Virus record (IMG/VR): IMGVR_UViG_3300017963_000209
Span: 43,065 to 107,064 of that record
DNA: 64,000 bases
Source of the DNA: a virus
Strand: one strand, 5' to 3'
Shown in pieces: positions 27,005 through 35,885 of the stretch; within the stretch, counting starts at the first letter, position 1; every line of letters begins with the position of its first letter. Under the pieces are notes generated by a model. That model saw nothing but the letters and a program-made list of their open reading frames with translations, searched no databases and was not told the origin of the DNA. Position numbers and translations under genes: made by a program.

Positions 27005-27899
27005 GAAACGAGGCTTAGACCCGTTGAACTGGTGGAAGGGTCAGCATCCCGAGTACCGGGCCATCCCGGACACCGGCTCCACGATCTCGATCAACTTCCC
27101 GCTAAGGGACGGCCAGAGCCAGGCCACCATCCATGCCGGCGACTGGATTATCTTTCGTACGCTCCTCGACAACGGCCCCGGCAGAGACAAGACCGAGATC
27201 ACCTGCCCGCCGGCCCGGGCTCTCTGCCTGGTGGCCACGGATGGCACGGGAGAGCGTTTCAAGGCTCTCCATTTTGTCGTGGCGGCTATCGGCATGGGCA
27301 GAGATCTTGTGTTTCTCCGCTTCGTGGACCCCAAGGACATCGCGGCTGTCGTGCCCCAGGATGACGAGCTGGTGAGGTGGTTCTCCGGGGCCCCCTTCGG
27401 GGCCGAGGTGCCGACGATCCTCCAGATGTTGTCGGATTACTCCCTCAATAGCCGGCAGATCAGCAAGCGGCTGGACCGGACCAGGGAGGGTTTGTCTCTC
27501 CGTCGACTCCGCTGGCCCCGGGACAACCGCTCTCACCCGTCGAGGTTCTTGAGGGATGAGGACCGGCCTCGGGCCATCAACCAGGTCGAGATGGAGTTCG
27601 AGGAGATGCTCTGGGAGCGGGACTACCGTCCCCGGCCTCCGGTACGGACCCGCTCGGACTGCGTCAAGTTCACCACGAGCTGCAACATCTGCCAGAAGCG
27701 CATCGAGACCGGGCAGCGGTTCCATACCGTGGCCAACCATGACTACCACGAAAGCTGCTTCCAAGCGATATTCCCCTCGACGCACGCCGCCACCATGGTA
27801 GACTTATTCCTGGATACCGTACCGGTGCTCAGGAAGGAGATCTCGTGGGTCGAGGCCCACGCCAGTCGTATTGGAGGTGTCATTCGATGTGTCCAGTAG
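26997..27899 (+). CDS. Hypothetical protein with HTH-like and zinc-ribbon-like regions
   Basis: A 300-residue protein overlapping the previous gene by 8 bases. Residues 1-130 look beta-rich. LSDYSLNSRQISKRLDRTREGLSLRRLRW near 145-170 resembles a helix-turn-helix with basic recognition helix. Near 225 a CNICQKR motif and later H/C residues may form a zinc site. The final 13 bases overlap tatA. A DNA-binding regulator is plausible but unproven. Confidence 0.65.
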   Translation: MTRKRGLDPLNWWKGQHPEYRAIPDTGSTISINFPLRDGQSQATIHAGDWIIFRTLLDNGPGRDKTEITCPPARALCLVATDGTGERFKALHFVVAAIGMGRDLVFLRFVDPKDIAAVVPQDDELVRWFSGAPFGAEVPTILQMLSDYSLNSRQISKRLDRTREGLSLRRLRWPRDNRSHPSRFLRDEDRPRAINQVEMEFEEMLWERDYRPRPPVRTRSDCVKFTTSCNICQKRIETGQRFHTVANHDYHESCFQAIFPSTHAATMVDLFLDTVPVLRKEISWVEAHASRIGGVIRCVQ

Positions 27900-28120
27900 G
27901 TTTCATCGGGATGCCCGGACCCGTGGAGCTGATCATCATCGGGTTCATTGCCGTGTTGCTGTTTGGCAACCGGCTCCCCGGGGTGGCTCGCTCTGTCGGC
28001 TCCTCGTTCGTGCAGTTCAAGAAGGGCCTCAAGGAGGTCGAGGACGCCACGGACGAGATCACCGAGCCCATCAAGGAGACCGCTGAGCAGGCCGAAAGGC
28101 TTGCACGGAAGAAATTGTAA
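27887..28120 (+). CDS. tatA: TatA/E-family twin-arginine translocase subunit
   Basis: A 77-residue protein. A short N-terminal membrane helix (PVELIIIGFIAVLLF, 12-26) is followed by the FGNRLP hinge, the amphipathic helix (VARSVGSSFVQFKKGLKE) and a charged tail, exactly the TatA plan. TatA oligomers form the pore that exports folded proteins with RR signal peptides. ATG 27887 has GGAGGT eight bases upstream. Two proteins of this window carry Tat signals (52545 and 63862). No TatC is seen here, so it would have to work with the host TatC. TatA-like proteins might also act like a holin; that is speculation. Confidence 0.88.
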   Translation: MCPVGFIGMPGPVELIIIGFIAVLLFGNRLPGVARSVGSSFVQFKKGLKEVEDATDEITEPIKETAEQAERLARKKL

Positions 28121-28129
28121 GGAAGAACC

Positions 28130-28693
28130 GTGGATCAACCTCTCGTTCCCCGCGACCCGTCGTTGCCCCAAAGTCCGCCTTCGCTTCAAGCCAGAATGAG
28201 TGAGAACGACCCCCGGCTGTACAATGTCAACCGGGACGTGGCTCACAACTTCGAGCAGGTGGCGAAGCTCGTCTTCAATCGCCTCCAGAACCGGCTCTGG
28301 CCGGAACTGGAAGAGGTTATCAGCTCGGCCGAGCTGACGGACGAGGAGATGGGGCAGGCCGTGGAGGCCTTCGCTCTCTTCCTGGCCAGCGCCAAGGACG
28401 AGATGCGAACCGACATGGCCGAGGCCCTGGAGAAGGCGGGGTGGTTCCGTTGCAAGCCTGCTGCCCAAGTTGCCATCATGGCGACCCTGGGCACGGTGAC
28501 GCTCGGTTTCCATTTCGCGGGGATTCGAGAGGCGACCCTGGCTGGCAGTGGCCCGGCATTGACGCTGACGGGCCTAGCTCAACAGGGAAAACAGTGCGCC
28601 GCGTTCTTGGCTAAGCCACGTTGGAGACGGCGGCTATCATGTTGGCGGCGGCGCATCCGGAGCGCGCTGCGATCTCTCTTAGGCCATGATTGA
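28130..28693 (+). CDS. Hypothetical protein with one hydrophobic segment
   Basis: A 187-residue protein starting at GTG 28130, after TAAGGAAG; ATG 28196 is an alternative start. Residues 1-100 are helical and acidic. A hydrophobic stretch (AIMATLGTVTLGFHFAGI) lies near 118-135, and the C-terminus is strongly arginine-rich (WRRRLSCWRRRI). It is placed directly after tatA, so a membrane role is conceivable. Overlaps the next gene by 8 bases. Confidence 0.6.
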   Translation: MDQPLVPRDPSLPQSPPSLQARMSENDPRLYNVNRDVAHNFEQVAKLVFNRLQNRLWPELEEVISSAELTDEEMGQAVEAFALFLASAKDEMRTDMAEALEKAGWFRCKPAAQVAIMATLGTVTLGFHFAGIREATLAGSGPALTLTGLAQQGKQCAAFLAKPRWRRRLSCWRRRIRSALRSLLGHD

Positions 28694-29627
28694 AGCAACT
28701 CGTATGGTCATCAACCACTGGTCCGCCGACTTCACAAGACGATTCGGTCACATCTTCCCGGAAAGCTATCTCGCCTTCGACTGCGAGTACACCGGGAGAA
28801 ACGCCGAGAAAGACCTCATCCTGGAGATCGGCCACGTCCTGGTCGAGAACCGGATGATGGTCGATCGCTTGGGGCTCGTGCTGGATTGGACCAACCATCC
28901 CATTGTCCCGGACCACTGGTTGCGTGCAGCCCTCCGCCGTTCCGAGAAGCGGGCCGCTGCGGCCGGCTATCACCACCGCATCACCTACGAGGTGATGAAG
29001 GAGGAGGGCGTGCGTCCACCGGAGAAGGTCCTCCAGTTCTATCTGGACCTTTTCCACCGTATCAAACATGGCGTGGGCTTCTTCGCCGCCCATAACGGCT
29101 ACAACGCCGACGTGCCCATGCTGAGAGGAGCGTTCGAGGGTTTCCTGAACAAGGACTTCGACTTCGGCTCCAACAACCTCTTCGACACCGGCGGCCTGGA
29201 GAAGGCCAGCCAGTGCCTCATCAGCGAGGACCGCCAGATCCGTGAACGTCACGACACCTGGCTGCCCCGCACCGGCGACACGCTGGCGACCTACTTCCGT
29301 CGTGTGACGAACTCGCCGGCGAAAGGTATCTTTTGGCGGCTCGATCTGTGCGTGGAGAAATACGGGCTCGTCGAGAAGTACGATCTCGACATGAGCCAGC
29401 ACCATACGGCCGACTTCGACGCCTACGTGGTGTACCTCCTGATGGAGGAGCTTCGGAAGCTCATTAGGCACGACAACTCGGGAGAGGACCCCACGGCAAG
29501 CCCCGAGGCCCTGGGACGGATGGTCGAGCAGGAGCTGGCCAAATCACGACATCGCCAGGCCAAGGAGGAGCGGCGGAACGCCGGTGTCCTTGCGAGGCGA
29601 AGGAAACGAGGACAACGGGTACTCTGA
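28686..29627 (+). CDS. DEDDh 3'-5' exonuclease (DnaQ-like)
   Basis: A 313-residue protein. ExoI is FDCEYTG (D32, E34), ExoII HNGYNADVPML (D142), ExoIII HHTADFDA (H240, D245), giving the DEDDh set used by DnaQ/RNase T-type exonucleases. The C-terminus is basic (RRNAGVLARRRKRGQRV). It could act in proofreading, recombination or RNA turnover. The polymerase has its own exonuclease, so this is an extra activity. It is followed without gap by a RuvC-like nuclease. Confidence 0.88.
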   Translation: MIEATRMVINHWSADFTRRFGHIFPESYLAFDCEYTGRNAEKDLILEIGHVLVENRMMVDRLGLVLDWTNHPIVPDHWLRAALRRSEKRAAAAGYHHRITYEVMKEEGVRPPEKVLQFYLDLFHRIKHGVGFFAAHNGYNADVPMLRGAFEGFLNKDFDFGSNNLFDTGGLEKASQCLISEDRQIRERHDTWLPRTGDTLATYFRRVTNSPAKGIFWRLDLCVEKYGLVEKYDLDMSQHHTADFDAYVVYLLMEELRKLIRHDNSGEDPTASPEALGRMVEQELAKSRHRQAKEERRNAGVLARRRKRGQRVL

Positions 29628-30295
29628 TGGCTAAGAAAAAGCGGCAGACCAAGGCCAAGGCGGAGAAGGAAGCTCCAGAGCAGAAGCCGATCACCATCTC
29701 CGAGGCCGACATCGCCGACGCTTTCACCAGGACCCAGTGGTTCCTGGATACGCTGGAGGAGATCCGCCACTGGCGCGAGCCGCTCTACGTCGGCATCGAC
29801 CCGGGGATGGACGGCGCCATCGCCTTTCTGCACCCCAAGGACAACAACGAGTCGACCGTGGTGGACATCCCCACGGTCACGGTGGAGACGAGCAAGAAGA
29901 CTCCCAAGGGCAACAAGGCCAAGCGGACCAAGTTCGACATCGGCGGTTGCAAGCGGATCTTCGACATGCTCTGCTCGGCCTGGTCGCCCTCCCAGATCGT
30001 CGTGGCCCTGGAGCAGGGCCAGGCGAGGGCCAGCGACAGCGGACTCACCGGCTTCTCCGTGGGCAAGGGCTACTTCATGTGGCCCTTGTTCCTGTTGGAG
30101 AAGGGGATCGAGTGCGAGGAACTGCTTCCGGCGGTTTGGAAGCGGAAAATGAATCTACTGAAGAAGGACAAGGAGTGGTCGAGACTAACCGCTCAACGAC
30201 TGTTCCCGCGGGCACCCTTGTTCCGCGTGGGGGACCACAACCGGGCCGAGGCGATGTTGATCGCCGAAGCCCTCAAGAGAACCAGGAGCCAATGA
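29627..30295 (+). CDS. RuvC-like Holliday-junction resolvase
   Basis: A 222-residue RNase H-fold nuclease. YVGIDPGMDGAIAF carries the first catalytic Asp (D58), VALEQGQ the Glu (E129), and DHNRAEAMLIAEA (D203, E208) the C-terminal catalytic pair. A 50-residue Lys-rich, helical extension precedes the domain. It would cut branched DNA made by recombination or replication before packaging. ATG 29627 starts on the last base of the exonuclease stop. The next gene overlaps its stop (ATGA). Confidence 0.85.
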   Translation: MAKKKRQTKAKAEKEAPEQKPITISEADIADAFTRTQWFLDTLEEIRHWREPLYVGIDPGMDGAIAFLHPKDNNESTVVDIPTVTVETSKKTPKGNKAKRTKFDIGGCKRIFDMLCSAWSPSQIVVALEQGQARASDSGLTGFSVGKGYFMWPLFLLEKGIECEELLPAVWKRKMNLLKKDKEWSRLTAQRLFPRAPLFRVGDHNRAEAMLIAEALKRTRSQ

Positions 30296-30957
30296 ATATG
30301 CTCGCCAGTGCCAATGTGCAGAGACGGATCTTTCGCACGGTACGCCAGAAAGTCCAGCGCTACGCGGCCGGGGAGGAGCGCCGCTGCCTGTACTGGGCCT
30401 ACTTCGGACTGATCGAGCTAATCAAGCAGGGTTTCCAGGCCTGCCTCCAGGCGGGCAGCGTCTCCTGGCTCCGCGTCACCAGGGAGGAATACGACGCTGG
30501 CTGCCAGACATCGCATTTCTCCATGGTATGGAGCCCCGAGGGGGCGCTCAGCAAGGCCGCCGAGGCTATGGGAGCTTTGCCGGAGATGCACGTCTGGTTG
30601 GGACTGCTGGGCACGCGGAAGCGCGGCCCCGTGGAGCCGGCCGACACCGAGCTGGTCGACTTCTCGACCGGCCATCTCAAACAGATGTGTCAGGAGACGG
30701 GGATGCCGTGGACGGCGCCAGATCCTCCTCGGTTCCTCTGGACACGATTCGAGAACATGCCAGAGCTGGTTTCGTACGAGCCGATTCGCGAAGCGACGAT
30801 GTATGCGGATCGGACGATCAAGCAGCTCGTTGACGAAGGAAAGGTTCCGGATGCCAAGACGCTCGCCGGAGGCGGCAACATGCCGTATCTTCAAGGGAGA
30901 CTGCCTGGGGGTAATTCCCAAAAGGGTTCCCGACGACGTCGCCGCCGTGGTCGTTGA
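30292..30957 (+). CDS. Hypothetical protein with over-running 3' end
   Basis: A 221-residue frame in ATGA overlap with the RuvC-like gene. Residues 1-185 appear genuine and globular. The last 36 residues overlap the methyltransferase by 107 bases and end in an arginine run that looks like out-of-frame translation. Function unknown. Confidence 0.6.
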   Translation: MNMLASANVQRRIFRTVRQKVQRYAAGEERRCLYWAYFGLIELIKQGFQACLQAGSVSWLRVTREEYDAGCQTSHFSMVWSPEGALSKAAEAMGALPEMHVWLGLLGTRKRGPVEPADTELVDFSTGHLKQMCQETGMPWTAPDPPRFLWTRFENMPELVSYEPIREATMYADRTIKQLVDEGKVPDAKTLAGGGNMPYLQGRLPGGNSQKGSRRRRRRGR

Positions 30958-31669
30958 CCCCCCGTACAACATGGGGAAGGACTACGAGGCTTACCACGAC
31001 AAGAAGAAGGTCCATGAGTACCTGGCCTGGTTCGAGAACCGGGTCAAGCTCGCCCAGGAGACGTTGAGGGCGGGCGGTGCCCTGTGGGTCTTCATCAACG
31101 ACGGCCTCGTCTCCGAGGTCGACACGATGATCAAGGGACTGTGGGGCTTCCACAAGCGGTCCCACGTGATCTGGTACTACACGTTCGGCCAGAATCACGC
31201 AAAGAACTTCACGCCGTCCCACACGCACGTCCTCTACTACGTCGACACGGAGGAGCCGTTCGTTTGGAACCCGGCGCCGATCCGTCACCCCTCGGCCCGT
31301 CAGGTGAAGTACAAGGACAAGCGGGCCAACCCCAAAGGACGGCTGCCCGACAACACCTGGGCCATCTTTCCCGAGCTGATGCCAGAGGGCTTCGACCCGG
31401 CCGGCGATACCTGGTTGGCGAGCCGGGTCTGCGGTACGTTCAACGAGCGCGAGAAGCACTCGCCCAATCAGATCCCGGTTCCCATCATGGAGCGGATCAT
31501 CCTGGCCACCACCAATCCCGGAGACTTGGTGCTCGATCCCATGTGCGGTACGGGTTCGACGGGTGTGGCCTGCAAGAAACACGGTCGACGCTTTATCGGC
31601 ATTGACATCAGCAAGAGCTGCGTCGACAAGTCTCGGAGGAGAATCAGTGCCACCAAGCCCGAAGTTTAG
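30851..31669 (+). CDS. DNA (N4-cytosine/N6-adenine) methyltransferase, beta type
   Basis: A 272-residue methyltransferase. The catalytic motif IV VVDPPYN (D36-Y39) comes first and the S-adenosylmethionine motif LDPMCGTGSTG (229-238) near the C-terminus, the beta-class order. NPVP-like region IPVPIMERII precedes it, as in N4/N6 enzymes of type II systems. No restriction enzyme is next to it, so it is probably an orphan protecting phage DNA or regulating expression. ATG 30851 has GGAAAGG upstream; the frame is open to 30803. Confidence 0.9.
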   Translation: MPRRSPEAATCRIFKGDCLGVIPKRVPDDVAAVVVDPPYNMGKDYEAYHDKKKVHEYLAWFENRVKLAQETLRAGGALWVFINDGLVSEVDTMIKGLWGFHKRSHVIWYYTFGQNHAKNFTPSHTHVLYYVDTEEPFVWNPAPIRHPSARQVKYKDKRANPKGRLPDNTWAIFPELMPEGFDPAGDTWLASRVCGTFNEREKHSPNQIPVPIMERIILATTNPGDLVLDPMCGTGSTGVACKKHGRRFIGIDISKSCVDKSRRRISATKPEV

Positions 31670-31973
31670 CGTAGGAGATCGAAGAGTGTTGCGGCGGCCC
31701 AGGCTAAGCCTGAGTCGTCGGAAGCTGCTGGCAGGGACACTCCTGGAGGTCATCAGCAGTGAGGCCGCCGAGACTCCCCAGGGACCGACTTTTGTCTACC
31801 AACTGCGGGAGGTCGACGGTGAGGAGGTCTTGCAGATGGGCCAGCGGATGGTCCAAGTCGATACACGGGAGGTACCATGTGCTATCTCGCCATCGGGGCC
31901 ATCGACGTCGTCGTCGCCGAGCCCAACGGCTCCCACACCAACGAGCGGAGGATCTGGACGGGTGGAGACCTGA
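31647..31973 (+). CDS. Small basic hypothetical protein
   Basis: A 108-residue frame starting at GTG 31647, after GGAGGA. Residues 1-75 look real (KFSVGDRRVLRRPRLSLSRR, then an alpha/beta pattern). The tail overlaps the next gene by 97 bases and is Ser/Pro low-complexity, probably over-run. Overlaps the methyltransferase end by 23 bases. Unknown. Confidence 0.5.
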   Translation: MPPSPKFSVGDRRVLRRPRLSLSRRKLLAGTLLEVISSEAAETPQGPTFVYQLREVDGEEVLQMGQRMVQVDTREVPCAISPSGPSTSSSPSPTAPTPTSGGSGRVET

Positions 31974-32254
31974 TCCGGGCCCTCCGCTTCGCCATCGGGC
32001 ATACCCAACGCACGACACATTCAACGTACGTCGTGGAGGGCGTACGACAACCTTACTCATGGAAAATTGAGCATGAGTGTTACCTTCGACCCAAGGAAGA
32101 AGAGCGACATCCTGAACTTCGACCGGACGACTGCCCAGTTGCAGGCGTTCATGCTTTTCGGCATCCTCGCAGCCAACAAGCGGGCTGCGACTGCGGCCAG
32201 CTCCCTAGAGCGGTTGCTGCGGGAGTGCCGGGGAGAAGGGTGGCCGCCGTTTAG
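31877..32254 (+). CDS. Small hypothetical protein with over-running 3' end
   Basis: A 125-residue frame; ATG 31877 follows GGGAGGT. The first 65 residues look like a real small domain (CYLAIGAIDVVVAE...). The rest lies inside the glycosylase gene in another frame for 182 bases and looks random. No function recognised. Confidence 0.5.
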   Translation: MCYLAIGAIDVVVAEPNGSHTNERRIWTGGDLIRALRFAIGHTQRTTHSTYVVEGVRQPYSWKIEHECYLRPKEEERHPELRPDDCPVAGVHAFRHPRSQQAGCDCGQLPRAVAAGVPGRRVAAV

Positions 32255-32726
32255 AAGGCTGCGCGAGCAGCTCGACGACCTCTACAGGAACCCATTGACC
32301 CCAACCTTCCGCAACTTCGTCAAGAGTTGCGGGATCGGCAATCACGACCTCAAGAGCCGGGCCATCAAGGAGCTGGTGAGACGAGACCCCGACTTGCGGA
32401 CCTGCACGCGGGAGGAGATGGTGGAGTGGACAGGGGTTGGCTGGAAGACGGCCAGTTTCTTCCTCATGTTCACTCGGGAGGATTCCCGAGTCGCCTCGCT
32501 CGACACCCACGTGCTGGGCTGGATGCGGGACCATGCCGGCGATTTCAATCTCCGCGTGAAGGACGGATTTATCCCCAAGCAAACTCCGGGTTCGCCCAAG
32601 CGGTATCTGACCATCGAGGCGTTGTTCCTCGACATGGCCGATGTTGCGGGGTGGCACCCGGCGGAACTAGACTACGAGATCTGGTCGGCCCGCGAGGCGG
32701 GTTACGATCTCGTCTTCGAGGAGTAG
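32073..32726 (+). CDS. HhH-GPD family DNA glycosylase (EndoIII-like)
   Basis: A 217-residue protein. The helix-hairpin-helix is EWTGVGWKTASFF with the catalytic-lysine position K125, followed by SLDTHVLGW with catalytic Asp D144, as in endonuclease III and related glycosylases. It lacks the C-terminal Cys4 iron-sulfur loop. It would remove damaged or modified bases. Sitting near a DNA methyltransferase and in an element with a UDG-polymerase, it may act on modified bases, which is inference. ATG 32073 is preferred; TTG 32067 is in frame. Confidence 0.82.
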   Translation: MSVTFDPRKKSDILNFDRTTAQLQAFMLFGILAANKRAATAASSLERLLRECRGEGWPPFRRLREQLDDLYRNPLTPTFRNFVKSCGIGNHDLKSRAIKELVRRDPDLRTCTREEMVEWTGVGWKTASFFLMFTREDSRVASLDTHVLGWMRDHAGDFNLRVKDGFIPKQTPGSPKRYLTIEALFLDMADVAGWHPAELDYEIWSAREAGYDLVFEE

Positions 32727-32727
32727 C

Positions 32728-34434
32728 ATGACAAGGAGCGACGACGAAGTAGCCCTGGCCGAACGGCACGGGTTCACCCACGAGCCCGACGAGAACCGCG
32801 GCAAGGGTTGGTACAAGTTCAGGAAAGAGGAGGTGTGCGTCTGGCAGTGCATGCACCAGGGACGTCCCTGTTTCGCACGGGCCCGGTTGCAGGACGAGCG
32901 CTGGAGCGAGCATACCTACCACGATACGCTGGAGGAGGCGTTCATGGCTGAAGAAAAGCCCCCCGAAGAGAAGCCCGAGGAGGAGACGCAGTCTGCCGAG
33001 GAGGTGGTAGCAGAGGCCAAGGCCCGGGTGGCTGCGGACGATGAAGCCGCCGAGCAGGCCCGAGCCGGCCCGATGGCCGAAGTGCCTCCCACGATCCGCG
33101 AGGTCTGCGGGGCGATTGCCAGGATGCTTGTTGACCCTGAGAAGGGCTCCAAGGCGCTGGCGAAGGTCGTCGGTACGCTCGTAGCTGCCCGTCACCTCTA
33201 CGCCATGGCGGTCCACGACCTGGAGATCCGTCTTCAGGGGCTTACTGACAAGCAGAAGCGGCAGTTCTTCAAGAGGGCTGTCGACTCGATCGTCAACGGC
33301 GAGCTGCTGGAAGTGCGGATGGGCCGCTGGTTCCCCGACACGGAGAACGGCACGGAGGAGGAGCGCCGCGAGAAGGCCCACGTGCTGGAACACGAGCGGG
33401 AGACTTACGAGGCCACGGCCGAGTTGATGTTCGCCCCCGGTGACGACGAAGAGGACACCGAGGTGGTCGAGCAGGCCGAGGAGAACGCCCGCCGTTTCCT
33501 CAAGACGTGCCTGAAGGACGAGTTCGCCGACGCGGATGCCGAGGTGGCCTGGTCCCTGATGCAGGAGGTCGTGCTCCAGGCGGCGCTCTATCAGGCCTCC
33601 AAGCCTTTCAACGAGGCCATGCTTCTCGCGGGGATGGAGCAGACTGTCATCCCTTGGATGAAGGAGGCGGCCGAGGAGCACAACAAGCTCGACGCCGAGA
33701 ACCGGAGGCAGGAGATCGAGGAGTGGGAGAAGGCTCGTCGCGAGCGTCCCGTGCCTCTCGGGATTCGTGTCTTCGAGCAGGCCGAGCATCCCGAGGTGCC
33801 TCGCAACAAGCCGCTGGTCTTCGCCGGCTGGGCGCCTGCCGTGCGAGCCGTGCTCGACAAGATCATGACCACGGCGATGACGTCCAAGGACGCCGGTCAG
33901 CTTTTCTGCATCATCCGCCTGCTCACCCACATCGACGACGACGATCCCAACTACCGGGTTCGTCAGCGGCGCCTGCTGTGGTTGGGCGGCAAGACCTGGG
34001 AGGACTGCACGAAAACCAACAAGTCCTGGCCGGAGCTGTTCCAGAGGAAGATCCTCACGGGACTCTCTGAACCCCCGGACATCCTCATGTGCGACGACCT
34101 GGCCCTGGCCGGCAAGAGTCACGGTCTGGTCGGGGGCACGGCGGCCCGCAAGGCCGGGCATGCCCAGAAGAAGTTCATGGACTGGTGCAAGAAGGCCGGC
34201 TGCCTCCTGGTGGGCGGCGTAGGCTTCGTCGACCGCCAGCCCAATGAGCTGGAGACTCTTCATAGCGGCGCGGAGTGGCAACAGCTCCGCGACTTCGCCA
34301 TCTTGAGGGCGATCACCGTCCACGACAAGGGTGACGAGTATCGCCTGGAAATCGGCAAGGGGCTCGACTCGCTTACCATGCCAAAAGAGAAACTCGATGA
34401 GGGGGCCCCGAGCCGCATCATCATTCCCACGTAG
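32728..34434 (+). CDS. Large hypothetical protein
   Basis: A 568-residue protein that starts one base after the glycosylase stop. Residues 75-120 are Glu/Ala-rich and likely disordered. The middle is long, charged, helical sequence. Near residue 450 a strand PDILMCDDLALAG resembles a Walker B, and an uncertain GGTAARKAGHAQ follows, but there is no clear P-loop. A degenerate ATPase or replication scaffold is possible. I do not recognise the family. Confidence 0.7.
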   Translation: MTRSDDEVALAERHGFTHEPDENRGKGWYKFRKEEVCVWQCMHQGRPCFARARLQDERWSEHTYHDTLEEAFMAEEKPPEEKPEEETQSAEEVVAEAKARVAADDEAAEQARAGPMAEVPPTIREVCGAIARMLVDPEKGSKALAKVVGTLVAARHLYAMAVHDLEIRLQGLTDKQKRQFFKRAVDSIVNGELLEVRMGRWFPDTENGTEEERREKAHVLEHERETYEATAELMFAPGDDEEDTEVVEQAEENARRFLKTCLKDEFADADAEVAWSLMQEVVLQAALYQASKPFNEAMLLAGMEQTVIPWMKEAAEEHNKLDAENRRQEIEEWEKARRERPVPLGIRVFEQAEHPEVPRNKPLVFAGWAPAVRAVLDKIMTTAMTSKDAGQLFCIIRLLTHIDDDDPNYRVRQRRLLWLGGKTWEDCTKTNKSWPELFQRKILTGLSEPPDILMCDDLALAGKSHGLVGGTAARKAGHAQKKFMDWCKKAGCLLVGGVGFVDRQPNELETLHSGAEWQQLRDFAILRAITVHDKGDEYRLEIGKGLDSLTMPKEKLDEGAPSRIIIPT

Positions 34435-34440
34435 GAACCC

Positions 34441-35103
34441 ATGACGAAGAAACTTATCGTTGGCTACCGTACGGATCGCCGCACGAAACCCGAGCGGATC
34501 TCCGTTCCGGACTTCGAGGCTATGTGCCCCAAGTCATTCACTGGCGACAAGCGCGCAGCGCGGATCGCCGAGGACAAAGCCAAGTGGGAGGCTGCGCTTT
34601 CCAACCAGCCTTACACGGGTCATTTGGTGGAGGTCCATCTGATCGACCCCTCCAATAAGAAGGCCGAGACGTTCGCTCCCAAGCCCAAGGTCTCGGTGAC
34701 CCACCAGGTCTGCGACTACCTGAAGGAGCATTATCCGAAGGCGTGGCCGGCAGACATCCTGGAAAAGTACGTCCCCGAGGTCGCCGTTCTCGGCTTCAAC
34801 CCCAGGCACTTCCTCAAGATGCTGGGGTTGACCGCCAGCCTGCCGGCCGTGGGTTGTTCCCTGCCGCCTGCGGCCTGGTTCGGCAACGCGGACCATCGGG
34901 ACATCGAAGCGGCGCTCATGCCCTCGGACTACTCGTTCCTGGATTGGGAGCTGGTGATCGAGGCTCGACGTATCGGCCTGTCCAAGCAGGACGCGGCCCA
35001 TTACGATGACGTCCTGGAGGACTGGACGGGACCCGGGACCACTACAGCCCAGCAGGACGCCGAGGTGGCCGCCATCTTCGCCGGACAGTTGAAGTTCATC
35101 TAG
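34441..35103 (+). CDS. Hypothetical protein
   Basis: A 220-residue protein, ATG 34441, following the previous gene by six bases. Basic N-terminus (KKLIVGYRTDRR) and a mixed alpha/beta body without recognised motif. No signal peptide or membrane segment. Same-operon position only. Confidence 0.65.
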   Translation: MTKKLIVGYRTDRRTKPERISVPDFEAMCPKSFTGDKRAARIAEDKAKWEAALSNQPYTGHLVEVHLIDPSNKKAETFAPKPKVSVTHQVCDYLKEHYPKAWPADILEKYVPEVAVLGFNPRHFLKMLGLTASLPAVGCSLPPAAWFGNADHRDIEAALMPSDYSFLDWELVIEARRIGLSKQDAAHYDDVLEDWTGPGTTTAQQDAEVAAIFAGQLKFI

Positions 35104-35117
35104 CACGGACGCTCGCC

Positions 35118-35885
35118 ATGGACGGCGTTCCCACAGATTGGTCGCTTAGAACCGTGGAGATCCCCCGGGAACGGGTGGAGAAACCGGAAATGCGGTTCTC
35201 TCCGGCAGCCGATCGGTTGTTCCAGTTCCAGGATCGGTTCGTGTTCTTCACGATCGCCATTCCGTATCTGTGGGGAGGCTTCCGCGAGCGTGTGCTGATC
35301 GACTTCATCGCGTCACAGCAGCAGCCGGTCGGCTTCTATCACAAGAAGTTCGACCGGCCGCTGTTTCGCGGCCTCAACGCCCCGAACGGCGATACCGACT
35401 GGAACCATGTCTTGTGGGCCACGGAGATCGAGAACTGGGAGGCCTTCGAGGCCCACATCTGCTCGACGGTGCTCTCGTCCAGAGAGCAGCAGACGGTGGT
35501 CAAGTATCCGGCGCAGGAGCTGGTGATGCTCGATCCTCTGTTTGCCGAGCGACATCCCGTGTTGCCTTCCCAACTCCCAGTCGTCACAATTCAAGCGTTC
35601 GCCGCCAAGACGAACACCCATACTGTGGCGTTCGAGAATGATCGCCCCGCAGTGCTCCAGCCGCCGGCCGTCTACACCTATGACCCCGACGAGGAGCTGC
35701 TGCGTTACGCCCATGCCCTGTTTACGGAAGAAGATCCGCGGTTCCTGTCCGGAGATCCCGATGACGAAACACCCCCTCCCTTCTATCAGCGAGCGGTTGC
35801 TGCCCGAGACGCTCGTCGACGTGCAGGCCTTCCAGGCCCGGAGCCTCGAAGAGCTGCACGCGACGATCGACAAGTGGGTCCGTGA
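35118..35885 (+). CDS. Hypothetical protein with over-running 3' end
   Basis: A 255-residue frame starting at ATG 35118. Residues 1-213 look real, rich in Phe, Gln and Trp. The last 42 residues overlap the next gene by 125 bases and become Arg/Pro-rich, probably over-run. No function is recognised. Confidence 0.6.
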   Translation: MDGVPTDWSLRTVEIPRERVEKPEMRFSPAADRLFQFQDRFVFFTIAIPYLWGGFRERVLIDFIASQQQPVGFYHKKFDRPLFRGLNAPNGDTDWNHVLWATEIENWEAFEAHICSTVLSSREQQTVVKYPAQELVMLDPLFAERHPVLPSQLPVVTIQAFAAKTNTHTVAFENDRPAVLQPPAVYTYDPDEELLRYAHALFTEEDPRFLSGDPDDETPPPFYQRAVAARDARRRAGLPGPEPRRAARDDRQVGP

